Of a stretch of DNA of 31,058 nt, positions 5,410 to 13,970 are shown piece by piece. The notes below the pieces were generated by a model. That model saw only the letters and a list, made by a program, of their open reading frames with translations. It had not been told where the DNA came from and ran no database searches. The position numbers were made by a program, and so were the translations under genes. Origin of the DNA: an uncultured Megasphaera sp. Lineage in GTDB: Bacteria; Bacillota; Negativicutes; Veillonellales; Megasphaeraceae. The first letter of the stretch is position 1; each line of letters starts with the position of its first letter. The stretch is taken from positions 1 through 31,058 of the forward strand of contig CAKPVJ010000024.1 of the NCBI GenBank assembly GCA_934193515.1, written 5' to 3'.

Positions 5410-6930
5410 ATGATTTTTTTACTTGCATTATCACCTATTATATGGCTTGTCATTTCCTTAGGCTTCTTAAAGATGCAAAGTTTTAAAGCCTGCCCGATTG
5501 CCCTGCTTATTTCCTTTGCCGTAGCATTACTTCAATACAATATGCCCGGCATGGATGCTGCGACAGCTGCACTCGAAGGGGCAGCCCTGGCATGCTGGCC
5601 GATTTTACTCGTTATTATTGCTGCTATTTTTACATATAATTTAACGGTCTATACCAAATCCATGGACATTATCAAGCACATGCTGACTACGGTCAGCAAA
5701 GACCGTCGCGTGTTGGCACTTCTCATTGGCTGGGGATTCGGAGCTTTCATGGAAGGCATGGCCGGTTTTGGTACCGCCATTGCAATTCCAGCCAGTATGT
5801 TGGTGGCCTTAGGATTTGATCCGATTAAATCCATCTTGCTTTGCTTAATTGCTAACTCCGTACCGACTACGTACGGTTCGATTGGTATTCCGGCTAGTAC
5901 CTTAGCCAACCTTACCGGCTTGGATCCGGTCACATTATCTACGTATATCAGTTTGCAATTATTACCGCTGAATATCATTTCCCCATTCTTGATGGTTATC
6001 GTTGTCGGTGGTTCTATCAAAGCATTAAAAGGTGTTTTTCTTTTGACATTATTATGCGGCCTCGGTTTAGCCATTCCGGAATTATTGATTTCCATGGTCG
6101 CCGGTCCGGAACTCGCTGTTATGATTTCTTCCATCGTCATTTTGGCTATTATCGTTGCCTATGCAAAATTACGTCCTACAAACGACCCTACGTACTTCAT
6201 GGATATTAATCCCGGCCATGTTCCCCTCCACGGCGGTGTATTAGCTTGCTTACCTTTTATTTTGATTTTTGTATTTCTCCTTCTTACGTCAAAATTCGTT
6301 CCCGCTATTAATGTGCCACTCAGCTCCATCAAAACATCCGTTCTTATTTATACAGGTGCCGGCGCTACGCCTTATACCTTTGTTTGGCTTGCTACACCGG
6401 GTGTCTTAATCTTTTTAGCTGCATTTATCAGCGGTCGCTGCCAATCGGCTTCGTTTAAAGAAATTTTTACCGTATTGGGTCAAACCATTAAAGGCCTTCG
6501 CAACACGATTATTACAATTATCGCTGTCATTGCTACAGCAAAAGTCATGGGCTATAGCGGTATGACATCCGATATTGCATCTACAGCCGTTGCGGCAACC
6601 GGTACGATGTATCCGATTATTGCTCCGCTCATCGGTTCTGTTGGTACCTTTATCACCGGTTCCGGCACATCCAGTAATGTCTTGTTTGGCAATTTGCAAA
6701 CCGATGCTGCCGGTGCCATCAATGCCAACAAAGCTTGGCTTGCTGCTGCAAATTCCACCGGTACGTGTGCTGGCAAAATGATTTCTCCCCAAAGTATTGC
6801 TATCGCTGTCGGTGCCATTTCTCTGGTAGGAAAAGATAGTGAAATTTTAAAATCGATTATCATCGTATATGTTCCTTACATCATTGCCTTAGGTTGTATT
6901 GTTTACTTTGGTCAATTTCTTGTTGGCTAA
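5410..6930 (+). CDS. lctP: L-lactate permease (LctP family)
   Basis: The 506-residue polytopic membrane protein, with roughly 12-14 hydrophobic segments, imports lactate with protons in this family. Family signatures are clear: GWGFGAFMEGMAGFGTAIAI at 107-126, FITGSGTSSNVLFGNLQ at 414-430, and AGKMISPQSIAIA at 451-463. It is slightly shorter than the 530-550 residues common in the family, mostly at the N-terminus, where the first membrane segment follows Met1 directly. The SD GGAAGG sits about 12 nt from the ATG, rather long, but no in-frame alternative start exists upstream. With the LUD protein upstream and pyruvate:ferredoxin oxidoreductase downstream, it fits a lactate-to-acetyl-CoA route. 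A strong terminator follows. Confidence 0.93.
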   Translation: MIFLLALSPIIWLVISLGFLKMQSFKACPIALLISFAVALLQYNMPGMDAATAALEGAALACWPILLVIIAAIFTYNLTVYTKSMDIIKHMLTTVSKDRRVLALLIGWGFGAFMEGMAGFGTAIAIPASMLVALGFDPIKSILLCLIANSVPTTYGSIGIPASTLANLTGLDPVTLSTYISLQLLPLNIISPFLMVIVVGGSIKALKGVFLLTLLCGLGLAIPELLISMVAGPELAVMISSIVILAIIVAYAKLRPTNDPTYFMDINPGHVPLHGGVLACLPFILIFVFLLLTSKFVPAINVPLSSIKTSVLIYTGAGATPYTFVWLATPGVLIFLAAFISGRCQSASFKEIFTVLGQTIKGLRNTIITIIAVIATAKVMGYSGMTSDIASTAVAATGTMYPIIAPLIGSVGTFITGSGTSSNVLFGNLQTDAAGAINANKAWLAAANSTGTCAGKMISPQSIAIAVGAISLVGKDSEILKSIIIVYVPYIIALGCIVYFGQFLVG

Positions 6931-6965
6931 TACCATCGCATGATACCTAAATAATCACCTCATAT

Positions 6966-7021
6966 AAAACAAGAAGGAGCCGCAACATGCAAAAAAACAT
7001 GTTGTGGCTCCTTCTTGTTTT
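6966..7021. terminator. Strong bidirectional terminator between lctP and the phosphatase gene
   Basis: A stem of about 24 pairs (AAAACAAGAAGGAGCC and CAACATG on the left arm, complementary right arm, one G-U) encloses an A-rich loop. It has an A-run on one side and a T-run on the other, so it works for both convergent genes. Its right arm overlaps the stop codon of the phosphatase gene (7020-7022). Confidence 0.93.
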
Positions 7022-7595
7022 ACATTTCTATTTCCGTAATCTGACAGTTGCGTACGGGCTTGCTGTGGCGAAACATCGCCATATACTCTTCGACTGTTTT
7101 TCCAGGATTTTGATATACCAATAAAAAATTTCTAATAAATTGCGCATGCGTAAACAACAGAATAAATCGTTCCTGCCGCCGTTGTAAAATAGCCAGCGTC
7201 TGTTCAATCCGTTCGATGAGCTGCCGATAGCTTTCCGCCCCTTCGCCGTCGATATAATCCGGATCTAATTTACGCCAATAGGATATCACGCGGGGACGGC
7301 GTTGGGCAAATGTTGTGCCAACACAGGTTGCCGGTGCCAAATAAACAAATTCGTGAATACAATCCCAAATTCCCGTCGCTGCATGAGGAAAACGACCAAT
7401 CGTCAGCATGGCTGTCTGCTGCGCTCGTAAATACGGCGATGTTACAATCAGATTCGGTTCTTCCGGAATTTGCAGTGCTAATGCCTGGGCCTGTTTGATT
7501 CCTTGTTCCGATAAAGGAATCGTACTATGATCTTGCGTCGGTTCTCCGGCATTGGCTATGCTTTCACCATGTCGAATCAACCAAATTTTTTTCAT
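7020..7595 (-). CDS. Histidine phosphatase family protein (phosphoglycerate-mutase-like)
   Basis: The 191-residue protein has the RHGES motif at 8-12, with His9 the residue that becomes phosphorylated. Arg57 in SPYLRAQQTA, Glu82 in IHEFVYL and His150 in LFTHAQ complete the catalytic pocket. It is shorter than true phosphoglycerate mutases (about 230-250), so a general phosphatase acting on a small phosphorylated metabolite is more likely; the substrate cannot be read. The start follows GAAGGATGA. It is monocistronic, with its own promoter at 7628-7657, and its stop codon lies in the shared terminator. Confidence 0.9.
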   Translation of the reverse strand: MKKIWLIRHGESIANAGEPTQDHSTIPLSEQGIKQAQALALQIPEEPNLIVTSPYLRAQQTAMLTIGRFPHAATGIWDCIHEFVYLAPATCVGTTFAQRRPRVISYWRKLDPDYIDGEGAESYRQLIERIEQTLAILQRRQERFILLFTHAQFIRNFLLVYQNPGKTVEEYMAMFRHSKPVRNCQITEIEM

Positions 7596-7627
7596 TCATC
7601 CTTCGCCTACCTTTAGGTCTTTTTTTT

Positions 7628-7657
7628 ATTGTATCATGGGCATTAACGGCATGTAAA
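7628..7657 (-). promoter_or_regulatory. Promoter of the histidine phosphatase gene
   Basis: On the - strand TTTACA (7657-7652), an 18-nt spacer and TACAAT (7633-7628) lie about 35 nt upstream of the ATG. Confidence 0.65.
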
Positions 7658-7683
7658 GAAATTTTATCAGTCATATATACAGT

Positions 7684-7717
7684 GAAGCAGCCATTTCTAA
7701 ACGAAAACGGCTGCTTC
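7684..7717 (-). terminator. Probable terminator after the pyruvate:ferredoxin oxidoreductase gene
   Basis: A perfect 9-bp stem, GAAGCAGCC (7684-7692) with GGCTGCTTC (7709-7717), lies about 40 nt past the stop codon, with TTTC/GAAA inner pairing. The downstream T-run on the - strand is poor (ACTGTATATATG), so it may work inefficiently. Confidence 0.55.
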
Positions 7718-7758
7718 CTGTATTGTTTGGAATGTATTATCTGTATACAAAAACTCAG

Positions 7759-10700
7759 TTATGTTTCATCTGCTGCCAAGTCTTTATAAATTTCGTATTT
7801 TTTCTTAGCAAATTCTTCGGCTTTAGCAAATAATTCTTCGGCAATATCCGGGAATGTTCGTGTCAGAGCAGCATAGCGGGTTTCTCCCATCAGGTAGTCG
7901 CGGAACGATTCTTTTGGTTCTTTGGAATCTAATATAAATGGGTTCTTTCCTTGCTGTTTGAGTAACGGATTATAGCGATACAAATGCCAATACCCGCATT
8001 CTACAGCTCGTTTCATTTCGGTCTGCGCATTGCCCATGCCGCCGCGGATACCATGGTTAATACATGGTGAATAGGCAATCAAGATAGACGGACCATTATA
8101 GGCTTCTGCTTCTTTAATCGCTTTAATCAACTGATTCGGGTCGGCACCTAAGGCAACTTGCGCCACATATATATGTCCATATGTCATCAGCAATCTGCCC
8201 AAATCTTTTTTATTAAACTTACGGCCCGAAGCTGCAAATTGTGCTACCGCTCCTACCGGCGTCGCTTTGGAAGACTGACCGCCCGTATTGGAATATACTT
8301 CTGTATCCACAAGCATAATATTGACATTGGCATTCATCGCTAATACATGATCCAATCCGCCATAGCCAATATCATAGGCCCATCCGTCGCCGCCATACAT
8401 CCATATGGTTTTCTTAATAATATGTTCTTTATGTGCCAAAATCTGCTGCTGCAGTACAGCCGCTTCTCCGGAAAGCTTAGCTTCCGTCAAGGCAGCAATA
8501 TAAGCTCGACTAATGCCCTCTGTTACTTCGCCTTCATTATCTATACCAATCGAATCCAGCCATTTCGCTATCGCTGCGTGAAGCACGCCCGTCGTCAACG
8601 GCAATAACTGCTGTGATTTTACACGAATAGCGTCACGCTGCTGATCCATGGATAAGGACATACCTAGTGCAAATTCAGCATTATCTTCAAAAACTGAATT
8701 AGACCAAGCCGGGCCAAATCCTTCGGCATTCGTTGTATACGGAAGACTCGGCATCGCTGCCCCCCAAGCCTGCGTACATCCCGTTGCATTTGCTACCAGC
8801 ATACGAGGACCAAACAGCTGCGTCAAGATTTTCATATATGCCGTTTCGGCACAACCGGCACAAGCACCGGAGAATTCAAGCAGCGGCTGCTGGAATTGGC
8901 TGCCCTTAACGGAGAATTTATCCAATTCAGTCTGTTTAGGCCGTATTGTCTGGGCATAATTCCAGTTTACCTGTTCCTGACGCTGCGTATCTAATGGTTT
9001 CATGACCAACGCTTTATCTTTTGCCGGGCAGACATTCACACATGTTTCACAACTATAGCAGTCCAACGGAGATACTTGCATGCGGAATTGATACCCTTCC
9101 ATGCCTTTGCCGCTTGCTTTTTTCGTAACAAAACCATCGGGAGCCGCATCTTTTTCCTGCGCTTTGACTAAATACGGACGAATCGCTGCATGGGGACATA
9201 CGAGTGAACACCGGTTACATTGAATGCAGTTTTCAGGAATCCACTGCGGCACCGTCGATGCAATCCCCCGTTTTTCATATTTGGTTGAACTAAGCGGATA
9301 GGAACCATCTGCATACGGTACAAATTCACTAACCGGAATCATATCGCCAAGCTGGGCATTGGCTGGTTCAACAATCTTTTTGATAAAATCCGGTACGGCT
9401 TTTTCTGGCTTCGGTGCATCATCAGGAAGATTTTTCCAAGAAATAGGCACATCAATCGCTGTGATTCCTTTGATGCCTTCATCTACGGCGGCCTGATTCA
9501 TAGCAATAATTTTTTCTCCCTTGGCCAAATAGGTCTTCGCAATGGCATCTTTCATGTATTTAACCGCATTGTCAATCGGCAGTATATGGGTCAACTGGAA
9601 AAAGGCTGCCTGCAATACTGTGTTGGTTCGATTGCTTCCCAACCCGATTTCTTCAGCAATGCGCGTTGCATTAATGGTATAAAAACGAATCTTCTTTTCT
9701 GCCAGCTGTCGTTTTACTTTATTGCTCAGATGTTTTTCTAATTCTTCGCCGCTCCAGCTGCAATTCAGCAGAAATATACCGCCTTCTTTGATTTCACTTA
9801 CCATGTCATACGAATCCATATACGCCTGTTTATGACATGCCAGGAAATCTGCTTCTTTGATATAATATGTCGCACGAATTGGATGTTTGCCAAACCGTAA
9901 GTGCGATTTCGTTACGCCGCCGGATTTTTTGGTATCATATTCAAAATACGCTTGTACGTACATATCCGTATTATCGCCAATAATTTTGATGGAGTTTTTA
10001 TTGGCACCGACGGTCCCGTCCGAACCAAATCCCCAGAATTTACAATTGACCGTTCCTTCTGTATGAATGGCAATCGGTACATCTGGAATGGAAAGATGCG
10101 TTACATCATCAATAATACCCAAGGTAAAATGATTTTTCGGCTGCAAAGAAATCATATTTCTAAACACAGCATGAATCGATGCCGGCGGTACATCTTTGGA
10201 AGATAATCCATAGCGACAGGCTAAGACGGATACTTTTTTATCAGTATGCTGCATCGCTGCGCAAATATCTTCATACAGCGGTTCTCCCAAGGCCCCCGGT
10301 TCTTTCGTCCGGTCCATGACTGTAATGTATTTGACCGTATTCGGCAACGCCTGGAAGAAATGATGCAAAGAAAACGGACGGTACAAATGTACTTGTATAT
10401 AGCCGACTTTCTTTCCTTCTTTGCGAAGCGCATCAATCGTTTCTTCTATTGCCCCTGTGACAGAGCCCATCGCTACAACGACATATTCCGCATCTTCGGC
10501 ACCATAATAATTAAATAACTTATAAGAACGACCTGTCAGATCGCTGATTTTATCCATATATTCTTCTACGATATACGGCAACCGATCATACCAAATATTG
10601 CTAGCTTCACGTGATTGGAAGAACATATCCGGATTCGTAACAGTACTGCGCATAACTGGATGTTCCGGATTCAGTCCATGATGTTTGAAATCGTACAAAG

Positions 10701-11298
10701 CATCCTGGTCAATCAGTTTACCGAGTTCTTCTTCTGGCAGCATGTGAATTTTTTGAATTTCATGAGAGGTACGGAAGCCATCGAAGAAATGCATAAACGG
10801 CACATGTCCTTTGATTGCCGATAAATGAGCCACTGCTGCCAAATCGGCACATTCCTGTACGCTGGCACTGCACAACATAGCAAATCCTGTATTACGACAG
10901 CCCATGACATCGGAATGATCTCCAAAAATAGACATGGTATGCGTTCCTACCGTACGCGCTGCAATGTGGAGCACAACAGGCTTTAATTCACCGGACAGGC
11001 GATGCATAACCGGAATCATCAGCATCAGTCCCTGGGAAGCCGTAAAGGAAGAACACAAACTGCCTGCTTCCGCCGCCCCATGAACAGCACCAATAGCACC
11101 GGCTTCTGACTGCATTTCAACTAGTTTGACTGGCTGGCCAAAAAGATTTTTACGGCCGTTGGCGGCCCATACATCAACATGTTCTGCCATAGGCGACGAT
11201 GGGGTAATAGGATAAATAGTAGCAACTTCTGTAAAGGCATACGCAACCTGAGCAGTTGCTTCGTTGCCATCTAACGTTCTCGTAATTTGTTTGATCAT
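7759..11298 (-). CDS. nifJ: Pyruvate:ferredoxin (flavodoxin) oxidoreductase
   Basis: This single-chain 1179-residue enzyme oxidises pyruvate with CoA to acetyl-CoA, CO2 and reduced ferredoxin in the cytoplasm. Numbered from the chosen start, the N-terminal pyruvate domain has YPITPSS at 29-35. A two-cluster ferredoxin insert has Cys691/694/697/701 and Cys747/750/753/757. Further cluster cysteines are Cys813, Cys816 and Cys841. The C-terminal thiamine-diphosphate motif GGDGWAYDIGYGG is near 968-981, and NTGGQSSKATP follows. The ATG at 11298 is preceded by AAGGAG at 9 nt. An in-frame extension upstream overlaps this SD and the leader and is rejected. It has its own strong promoter with two palindromes, so it is probably regulated. 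Confidence 0.97.
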   Translation of the reverse strand: MIKQITRTLDGNEATAQVAYAFTEVATIYPITPSSPMAEHVDVWAANGRKNLFGQPVKLVEMQSEAGAIGAVHGAAEAGSLCSSFTASQGLMLMIPVMHRLSGELKPVVLHIAARTVGTHTMSIFGDHSDVMGCRNTGFAMLCSASVQECADLAAVAHLSAIKGHVPFMHFFDGFRTSHEIQKIHMLPEEELGKLIDQDALYDFKHHGLNPEHPVMRSTVTNPDMFFQSREASNIWYDRLPYIVEEYMDKISDLTGRSYKLFNYYGAEDAEYVVVAMGSVTGAIEETIDALRKEGKKVGYIQVHLYRPFSLHHFFQALPNTVKYITVMDRTKEPGALGEPLYEDICAAMQHTDKKVSVLACRYGLSSKDVPPASIHAVFRNMISLQPKNHFTLGIIDDVTHLSIPDVPIAIHTEGTVNCKFWGFGSDGTVGANKNSIKIIGDNTDMYVQAYFEYDTKKSGGVTKSHLRFGKHPIRATYYIKEADFLACHKQAYMDSYDMVSEIKEGGIFLLNCSWSGEELEKHLSNKVKRQLAEKKIRFYTINATRIAEEIGLGSNRTNTVLQAAFFQLTHILPIDNAVKYMKDAIAKTYLAKGEKIIAMNQAAVDEGIKGITAIDVPISWKNLPDDAPKPEKAVPDFIKKIVEPANAQLGDMIPVSEFVPYADGSYPLSSTKYEKRGIASTVPQWIPENCIQCNRCSLVCPHAAIRPYLVKAQEKDAAPDGFVTKKASGKGMEGYQFRMQVSPLDCYSCETCVNVCPAKDKALVMKPLDTQRQEQVNWNYAQTIRPKQTELDKFSVKGSQFQQPLLEFSGACAGCAETAYMKILTQLFGPRMLVANATGCTQAWGAAMPSLPYTTNAEGFGPAWSNSVFEDNAEFALGMSLSMDQQRDAIRVKSQQLLPLTTGVLHAAIAKWLDSIGIDNEGEVTEGISRAYIAALTEAKLSGEAAVLQQQILAHKEHIIKKTIWMYGGDGWAYDIGYGGLDHVLAMNANVNIMLVDTEVYSNTGGQSSKATPVGAVAQFAASGRKFNKKDLGRLLMTYGHIYVAQVALGADPNQLIKAIKEAEAYNGPSILIAYSPCINHGIRGGMGNAQTEMKRAVECGYWHLYRYNPLLKQQGKNPFILDSKEPKESFRDYLMGETRYAALTRTFPDIAEELFAKAEEFAKKKYEIYKDLAADET

Positions 11299-11374
11299 AG
11301 TAAAACACTCCTTTATTATGACGTAAGCAAACATCGACAAAAACGATATAAAGGTGCATGCGCTTTTTTCGTAT

Positions 11375-11387
11375 AACGTTTAACGTT
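11375..11387. promoter_or_regulatory. Candidate operator in the nifJ leader: AACGTT-T-AACGTT
   Basis: Two self-complementary AACGTT hexamers separated by one base sit at about +7 to +20 of the predicted nifJ transcript, a usual repressor position. The binding protein is unknown. Confidence 0.35.
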
Positions 11388-11400
11388 TTTCTTTATCTTA

Positions 11401-11429
11401 AGTATATTCCCATTTATCATAAATGTCAA
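11401..11429 (-). promoter_or_regulatory. Strong promoter of nifJ with an internal palindrome
   Basis: On the - strand TTGACA (11429-11424), a 17-nt spacer and TATACT (11406-11401) are near consensus. The spacer contains the inverted repeat CATTTA-TCA-TAAATG (11411-11425 on the + strand), a possible operator. Confidence 0.8.
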
Positions 11430-11467
11430 GAATAGTTAATATGCTTTTTTATCATGAAACTTCCCAT

Positions 11468-11502
11468 AAAAAAACACAGCGGCATATATCTTCTGCTGCT
11501 GT
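11468..11502 (-). terminator. Second intrinsic terminator after the TVP38-family gene
   Basis: On the - strand ACAGCAGCA (11502-11494) pairs with TGCCGCTGT (11484-11476, one G-U), followed by GTTTTTTT. It stands between the first terminator and the nifJ promoter, so it insulates nifJ from upstream transcription. Confidence 0.75.
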
Positions 11503-11531
11503 ACTTTTTATATTGCCGCACCATTATCGAC

Positions 11532-11569
11532 AAAAAAATGACATCCAAATACATGGATGCCATTTTTTT
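11532..11569 (-). terminator. Intrinsic terminator overlapping the TVP38-family stop codon
   Basis: ATGGCATCCA (11563-11554, - strand) pairs with TGGATGTCAT (11547-11538), one G-U, followed by seven T. The stop codon (11570-11568) lies in the A-rich upstream arm. Confidence 0.85.
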
Positions 11570-12260
11570 ATTTTTGTAATTTGTTTTTCTTCATACACCG
11601 CCGCCGCCACCAAATAATACCATAGACACTGGATACGCATATCACTAAAATGAGGAGCCTTCCCCAATGTTCCTGAATACGCAGTAAATCATGGCCCAGC
11701 CAAACTTCAACAATAACAGCGGGTATTTTGCCAAGAGCATTCGCAATAAAATGATCTTTGTAAGAAATATGGCTCAAGGCACTGAATGCCGTCACTACGA
11801 CATTCGGTGAATACGGGATCGCCCGGCCAAACATAATCGTGCGGATGCAGCTGTAAGAATCCAATTTTTCCAGCATATTACTGCGGCTAATGACTTTTTT
11901 AGCCTGATTGCGCAGCAATGTGCGTGTCAGATGAAAGCTGATTTCAATGCCCAGCACTTCGCCTATCCAAGAAATAATAATCCCCGGTATTAACCCAAAA
12001 ATAATCCCATTTACTGTCAAAAAGGGAATAGACGGCAAGCCGATTGCATTGACAAAGGCAATCATAAAAATACTGACACCAATGGCAGCTATGCCAAAAG
12101 AAGAAATATATTCCGTCAGTCCATCTAAATCCCCTTGAATGGTAAGATGCCACATGGTGGAATAAAACTCCGGCAGCATTAGCTGAATAAACCATAAAAT
12201 AAGGATGACTCCCAGAACCCCGCAAATTCGCAATGTCCATCCCAACGTTTTATCCGTCAT
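11568..12260 (-). CDS. TVP38/TMEM64 family (VTT-domain) membrane protein
   Basis: The 230-residue integral membrane protein shows the DedA-like VTT architecture. An N-terminal membrane segment (about 10-30) comes first. The core has NAIGLPSIPFLTVNGIIFG, then GIIISWIGEVLGIEISFHLTR, with re-entrant-type small residues. The conserved RAIPYSPNVVVTAFSALSHISYKDH and ALGKIPAVIVEVWLGHD segments follow. A final membrane helix ends in a basic tail (WWRRRCMKKNK). The family is thought to handle lipids at the membrane; the exact substrate here is unknown. The start has AAGGAC at 9 nt. It begins 45 nt after the TrpD-like gene. An extended -10 (TGGTATAAT, at 12305-12313) at that gene's stop codon may give it an extra promoter. 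Confidence 0.87.
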   Translation of the reverse strand: MTDKTLGWTLRICGVLGVILILWFIQLMLPEFYSTMWHLTIQGDLDGLTEYISSFGIAAIGVSIFMIAFVNAIGLPSIPFLTVNGIIFGLIPGIIISWIGEVLGIEISFHLTRTLLRNQAKKVISRSNMLEKLDSYSCIRTIMFGRAIPYSPNVVVTAFSALSHISYKDHFIANALGKIPAVIVEVWLGHDLLRIQEHWGRLLILVICVSSVYGIIWWRRRCMKKNKLQK

Positions 12261-12305
12261 ACAAATGTTGTCCTTATGAAAAAATTTAATATACCGTACC
12301 CTTTA

Positions 12306-13370
12306 TTATACCATATCTGTATCATCTTGGTAGGTAGCAATTTTTACTTTTTCTATTTTTCCCATATTTTGACTCATTACAATAAAATCTTCTAATTTTT
12401 CCAATGCAATGCCGCTGTCTATCAGTTGTCTAGCCCGCTTAATTCCGGCAGCCAATGTCAACGAAGCCCCGCCGATGTACAGCCCGGCACCGGCATTCAG
12501 TAAAATAGCCGTGCGGCAAGGGCCTTTTTCCCCCTGGAGAACGCGCCGTGTAATCGCTGCATTTTCTTTGGGCGTCCCGCCCTGCAGTTCCCGTACGTCA
12601 CAACGCTGCAGCGAAAATTGTTCCGGGCAGATTTCATATGTTTTATATTGCCCGTCAGAAAATTCACATATAAGCGTATTCGCCGCAGCAGACAGTTCAT
12701 CCGTTCCATCACGGCCATGCACGACCATTCCTTTTCGGATACCTAAACGAGACAGCACATGAGCCATCGGCTCAACCCAGGCCGCCTGGCTGACGCCCAG
12801 CACTTGCCGGGTAATGGAAGCCGGATTGCTGATAGGACGCAGCCTATCCCATACCGTTTCTATGCCCAATTGTCTTTGCAGTTTATCGACTTGCTTCATC
12901 GTATAATAATAATACCGGGTATAAAAATAACAAAGCCCAATTTGACGCACCATATCGCAGCAGCTTTCCGGACTGAGAAATATATTGGCTCCCAACGCTT
13001 CCAACACATCGGCAGAGCCGCTGCGGGAGGCTTTGGCCCGTGTACCGTGTTTGGCTACAGCTACACCACCGGCAGCAATGACAAACGCCGCTGTCGTCGA
13101 AATGTTGAATGTCCTTACACTGCCTCCGCCTGTACCGACAATATCAAACAATTCCCGTTGGCTATGTACAGGTTTGCTGTATTGCCGCATCGCTACTGCC
13201 AAGGCATACAGCTCATTTTCCTTTACTCCTTTGGTTGTCAGTGCGGCTAATAACGCACTCAGCTGAACGTCTTCCGTACGTCCTTTCATAATGTGTTCTA
13301 CGATGTAGGCACAATCCCGTTCCGACAAATCCTGTCGTTTGGTAACCTTTTGCAAAATGCACCGCAGCAT
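12306..13370 (-). CDS. Divergent TrpD-like glycosyltransferase family 3 (phosphoribosyltransferase) protein
   Basis: The 354-residue protein has the fold signatures of anthranilate phosphoribosyltransferase: a helical N-terminal domain, GTGGGS at 79-84 with TFNIST, AKHGTR at 106-111 and GSADVLEALG at 118-127. Several TrpD-defining positions differ. GTGGDG is GTGGGS, KHGNR is KHGTR, and the conserved His of the HPAMK segment is replaced (YYYYTMK, 153-159). Arg166 of the ELG region is kept (LQRQLG). No other trp gene is nearby. A different aromatic or base substrate is possible; bona fide TrpD is not excluded. The ATG at 13370 has AGGAGGT at 7 nt; a Met nine codons upstream lacks an SD and is not used. 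Confidence 0.8.
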   Translation of the reverse strand: MLRCILQKVTKRQDLSERDCAYIVEHIMKGRTEDVQLSALLAALTTKGVKENELYALAVAMRQYSKPVHSQRELFDIVGTGGGSVRTFNISTTAAFVIAAGGVAVAKHGTRAKASRSGSADVLEALGANIFLSPESCCDMVRQIGLCYFYTRYYYYTMKQVDKLQRQLGIETVWDRLRPISNPASITRQVLGVSQAAWVEPMAHVLSRLGIRKGMVVHGRDGTDELSAAANTLICEFSDGQYKTYEICPEQFSLQRCDVRELQGGTPKENAAITRRVLQGEKGPCRTAILLNAGAGLYIGGASLTLAAGIKRARQLIDSGIALEKLEDFIVMSQNMGKIEKVKIATYQDDTDMV

Positions 13371-13602
13371 AGTCCTCACCTCCTGTACATATTTCATGCG
13401 TTCATGTATATAATATATTCATATTTATTATATCATAATTGCTGTTTTAGAGCTACTGTCAGCCAAATCCCTATGGTATGCCGTTTCAACATCTAACACG
13501 TATTCAGGCCTGATATGGCGGCAACATAAGAAGCCGTTGGTTCTTTTAAGCCGTTTTTCTCTACCCAATTTGCCTTGTAAATACATCACAAAAAAACATA
13601 TG

Positions 13603-13648
13603 AAAAAAGCTGCGCATATAAGAAAATCCATACTGCAGCAGCTTTTTT
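13603..13648 (-). terminator. Intrinsic terminator after the thiM operon
   Basis: AAAAAAGCTGC (13603-13613) pairs with GCAGCTTTTTT (13638-13648), with a T-run on the - strand. It is about 20 nt after the stop codon of the thiamine-binding protein gene and may work in both directions. Confidence 0.8.
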
Positions 13649-13668
13649 CATCGTATTCAACCAATCAG

Positions 13669-13968
13669 TTATTTACTTAAAATCTTTTCAACAGCCTGCG
13701 GTTTATGTTCCATCATATTAGTGTAGCCAGGACGAATATCTGCTTTTAAAACCACTTCCATCCGTATGCCTTTTTCGGCAAAATAAAATGTCGCTTTTTT
13801 AACGGCTGCCATAACGTCGTCCCATTCGCCTTCAATTTCTGTAAACATAGAATTGGTCCGGCACGGCAGACCTGATTCACGAATAATACGAACAATTTCA
13901 GCTACATATGGGGCAAATTCATCACCTGTACCGCAAGGAGCTATGGCTACGGCTACTAATGTATTCAT
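13669..13968 (-). CDS. MTH1187/DUF77 family thiamine-binding protein
   Basis: The 99-residue single-domain protein resembles the YqgV/MTH1187 family of small thiamine-binding proteins with a ferredoxin-like fold. Family features are the N-terminal strand TLVAVAIAPCGTGDEFAPYVAEI, the NSMFTEIEGEWDDVMAAVKKA segment (residues 39-59), and the C-terminal IRMEVVLKADIRPG. It starts 2 nt after the thiM stop codon, with its SD (GAGGAGG) inside the last thiM codons, so translation is probably coupled. Pairing with a thiazole salvage kinase supports a thiamine-related role, perhaps cofactor buffering. It is the last gene of the operon. Confidence 0.88.
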   Translation of the reverse strand: MNTLVAVAIAPCGTGDEFAPYVAEIVRIIRESGLPCRTNSMFTEIEGEWDDVMAAVKKATFYFAEKGIRMEVVLKADIRPGYTNMMEHKPQAVEKILSK

Positions 13969-13970
13969 TG

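Noticed and set aside
11299..11340. N-terminal extension of pyruvate:ferredoxin oxidoreductase by 14 residues
   Set aside because: It covers the SD of the ATG at 11298 and the added residues do not belong to the conserved family start.
13428..13664. A 78-residue - strand frame between the TrpD-like and thiamine-binding genes
   Set aside because: Its beginning overlaps the terminator hairpin of the thiM operon, it has no SD and no family resemblance.
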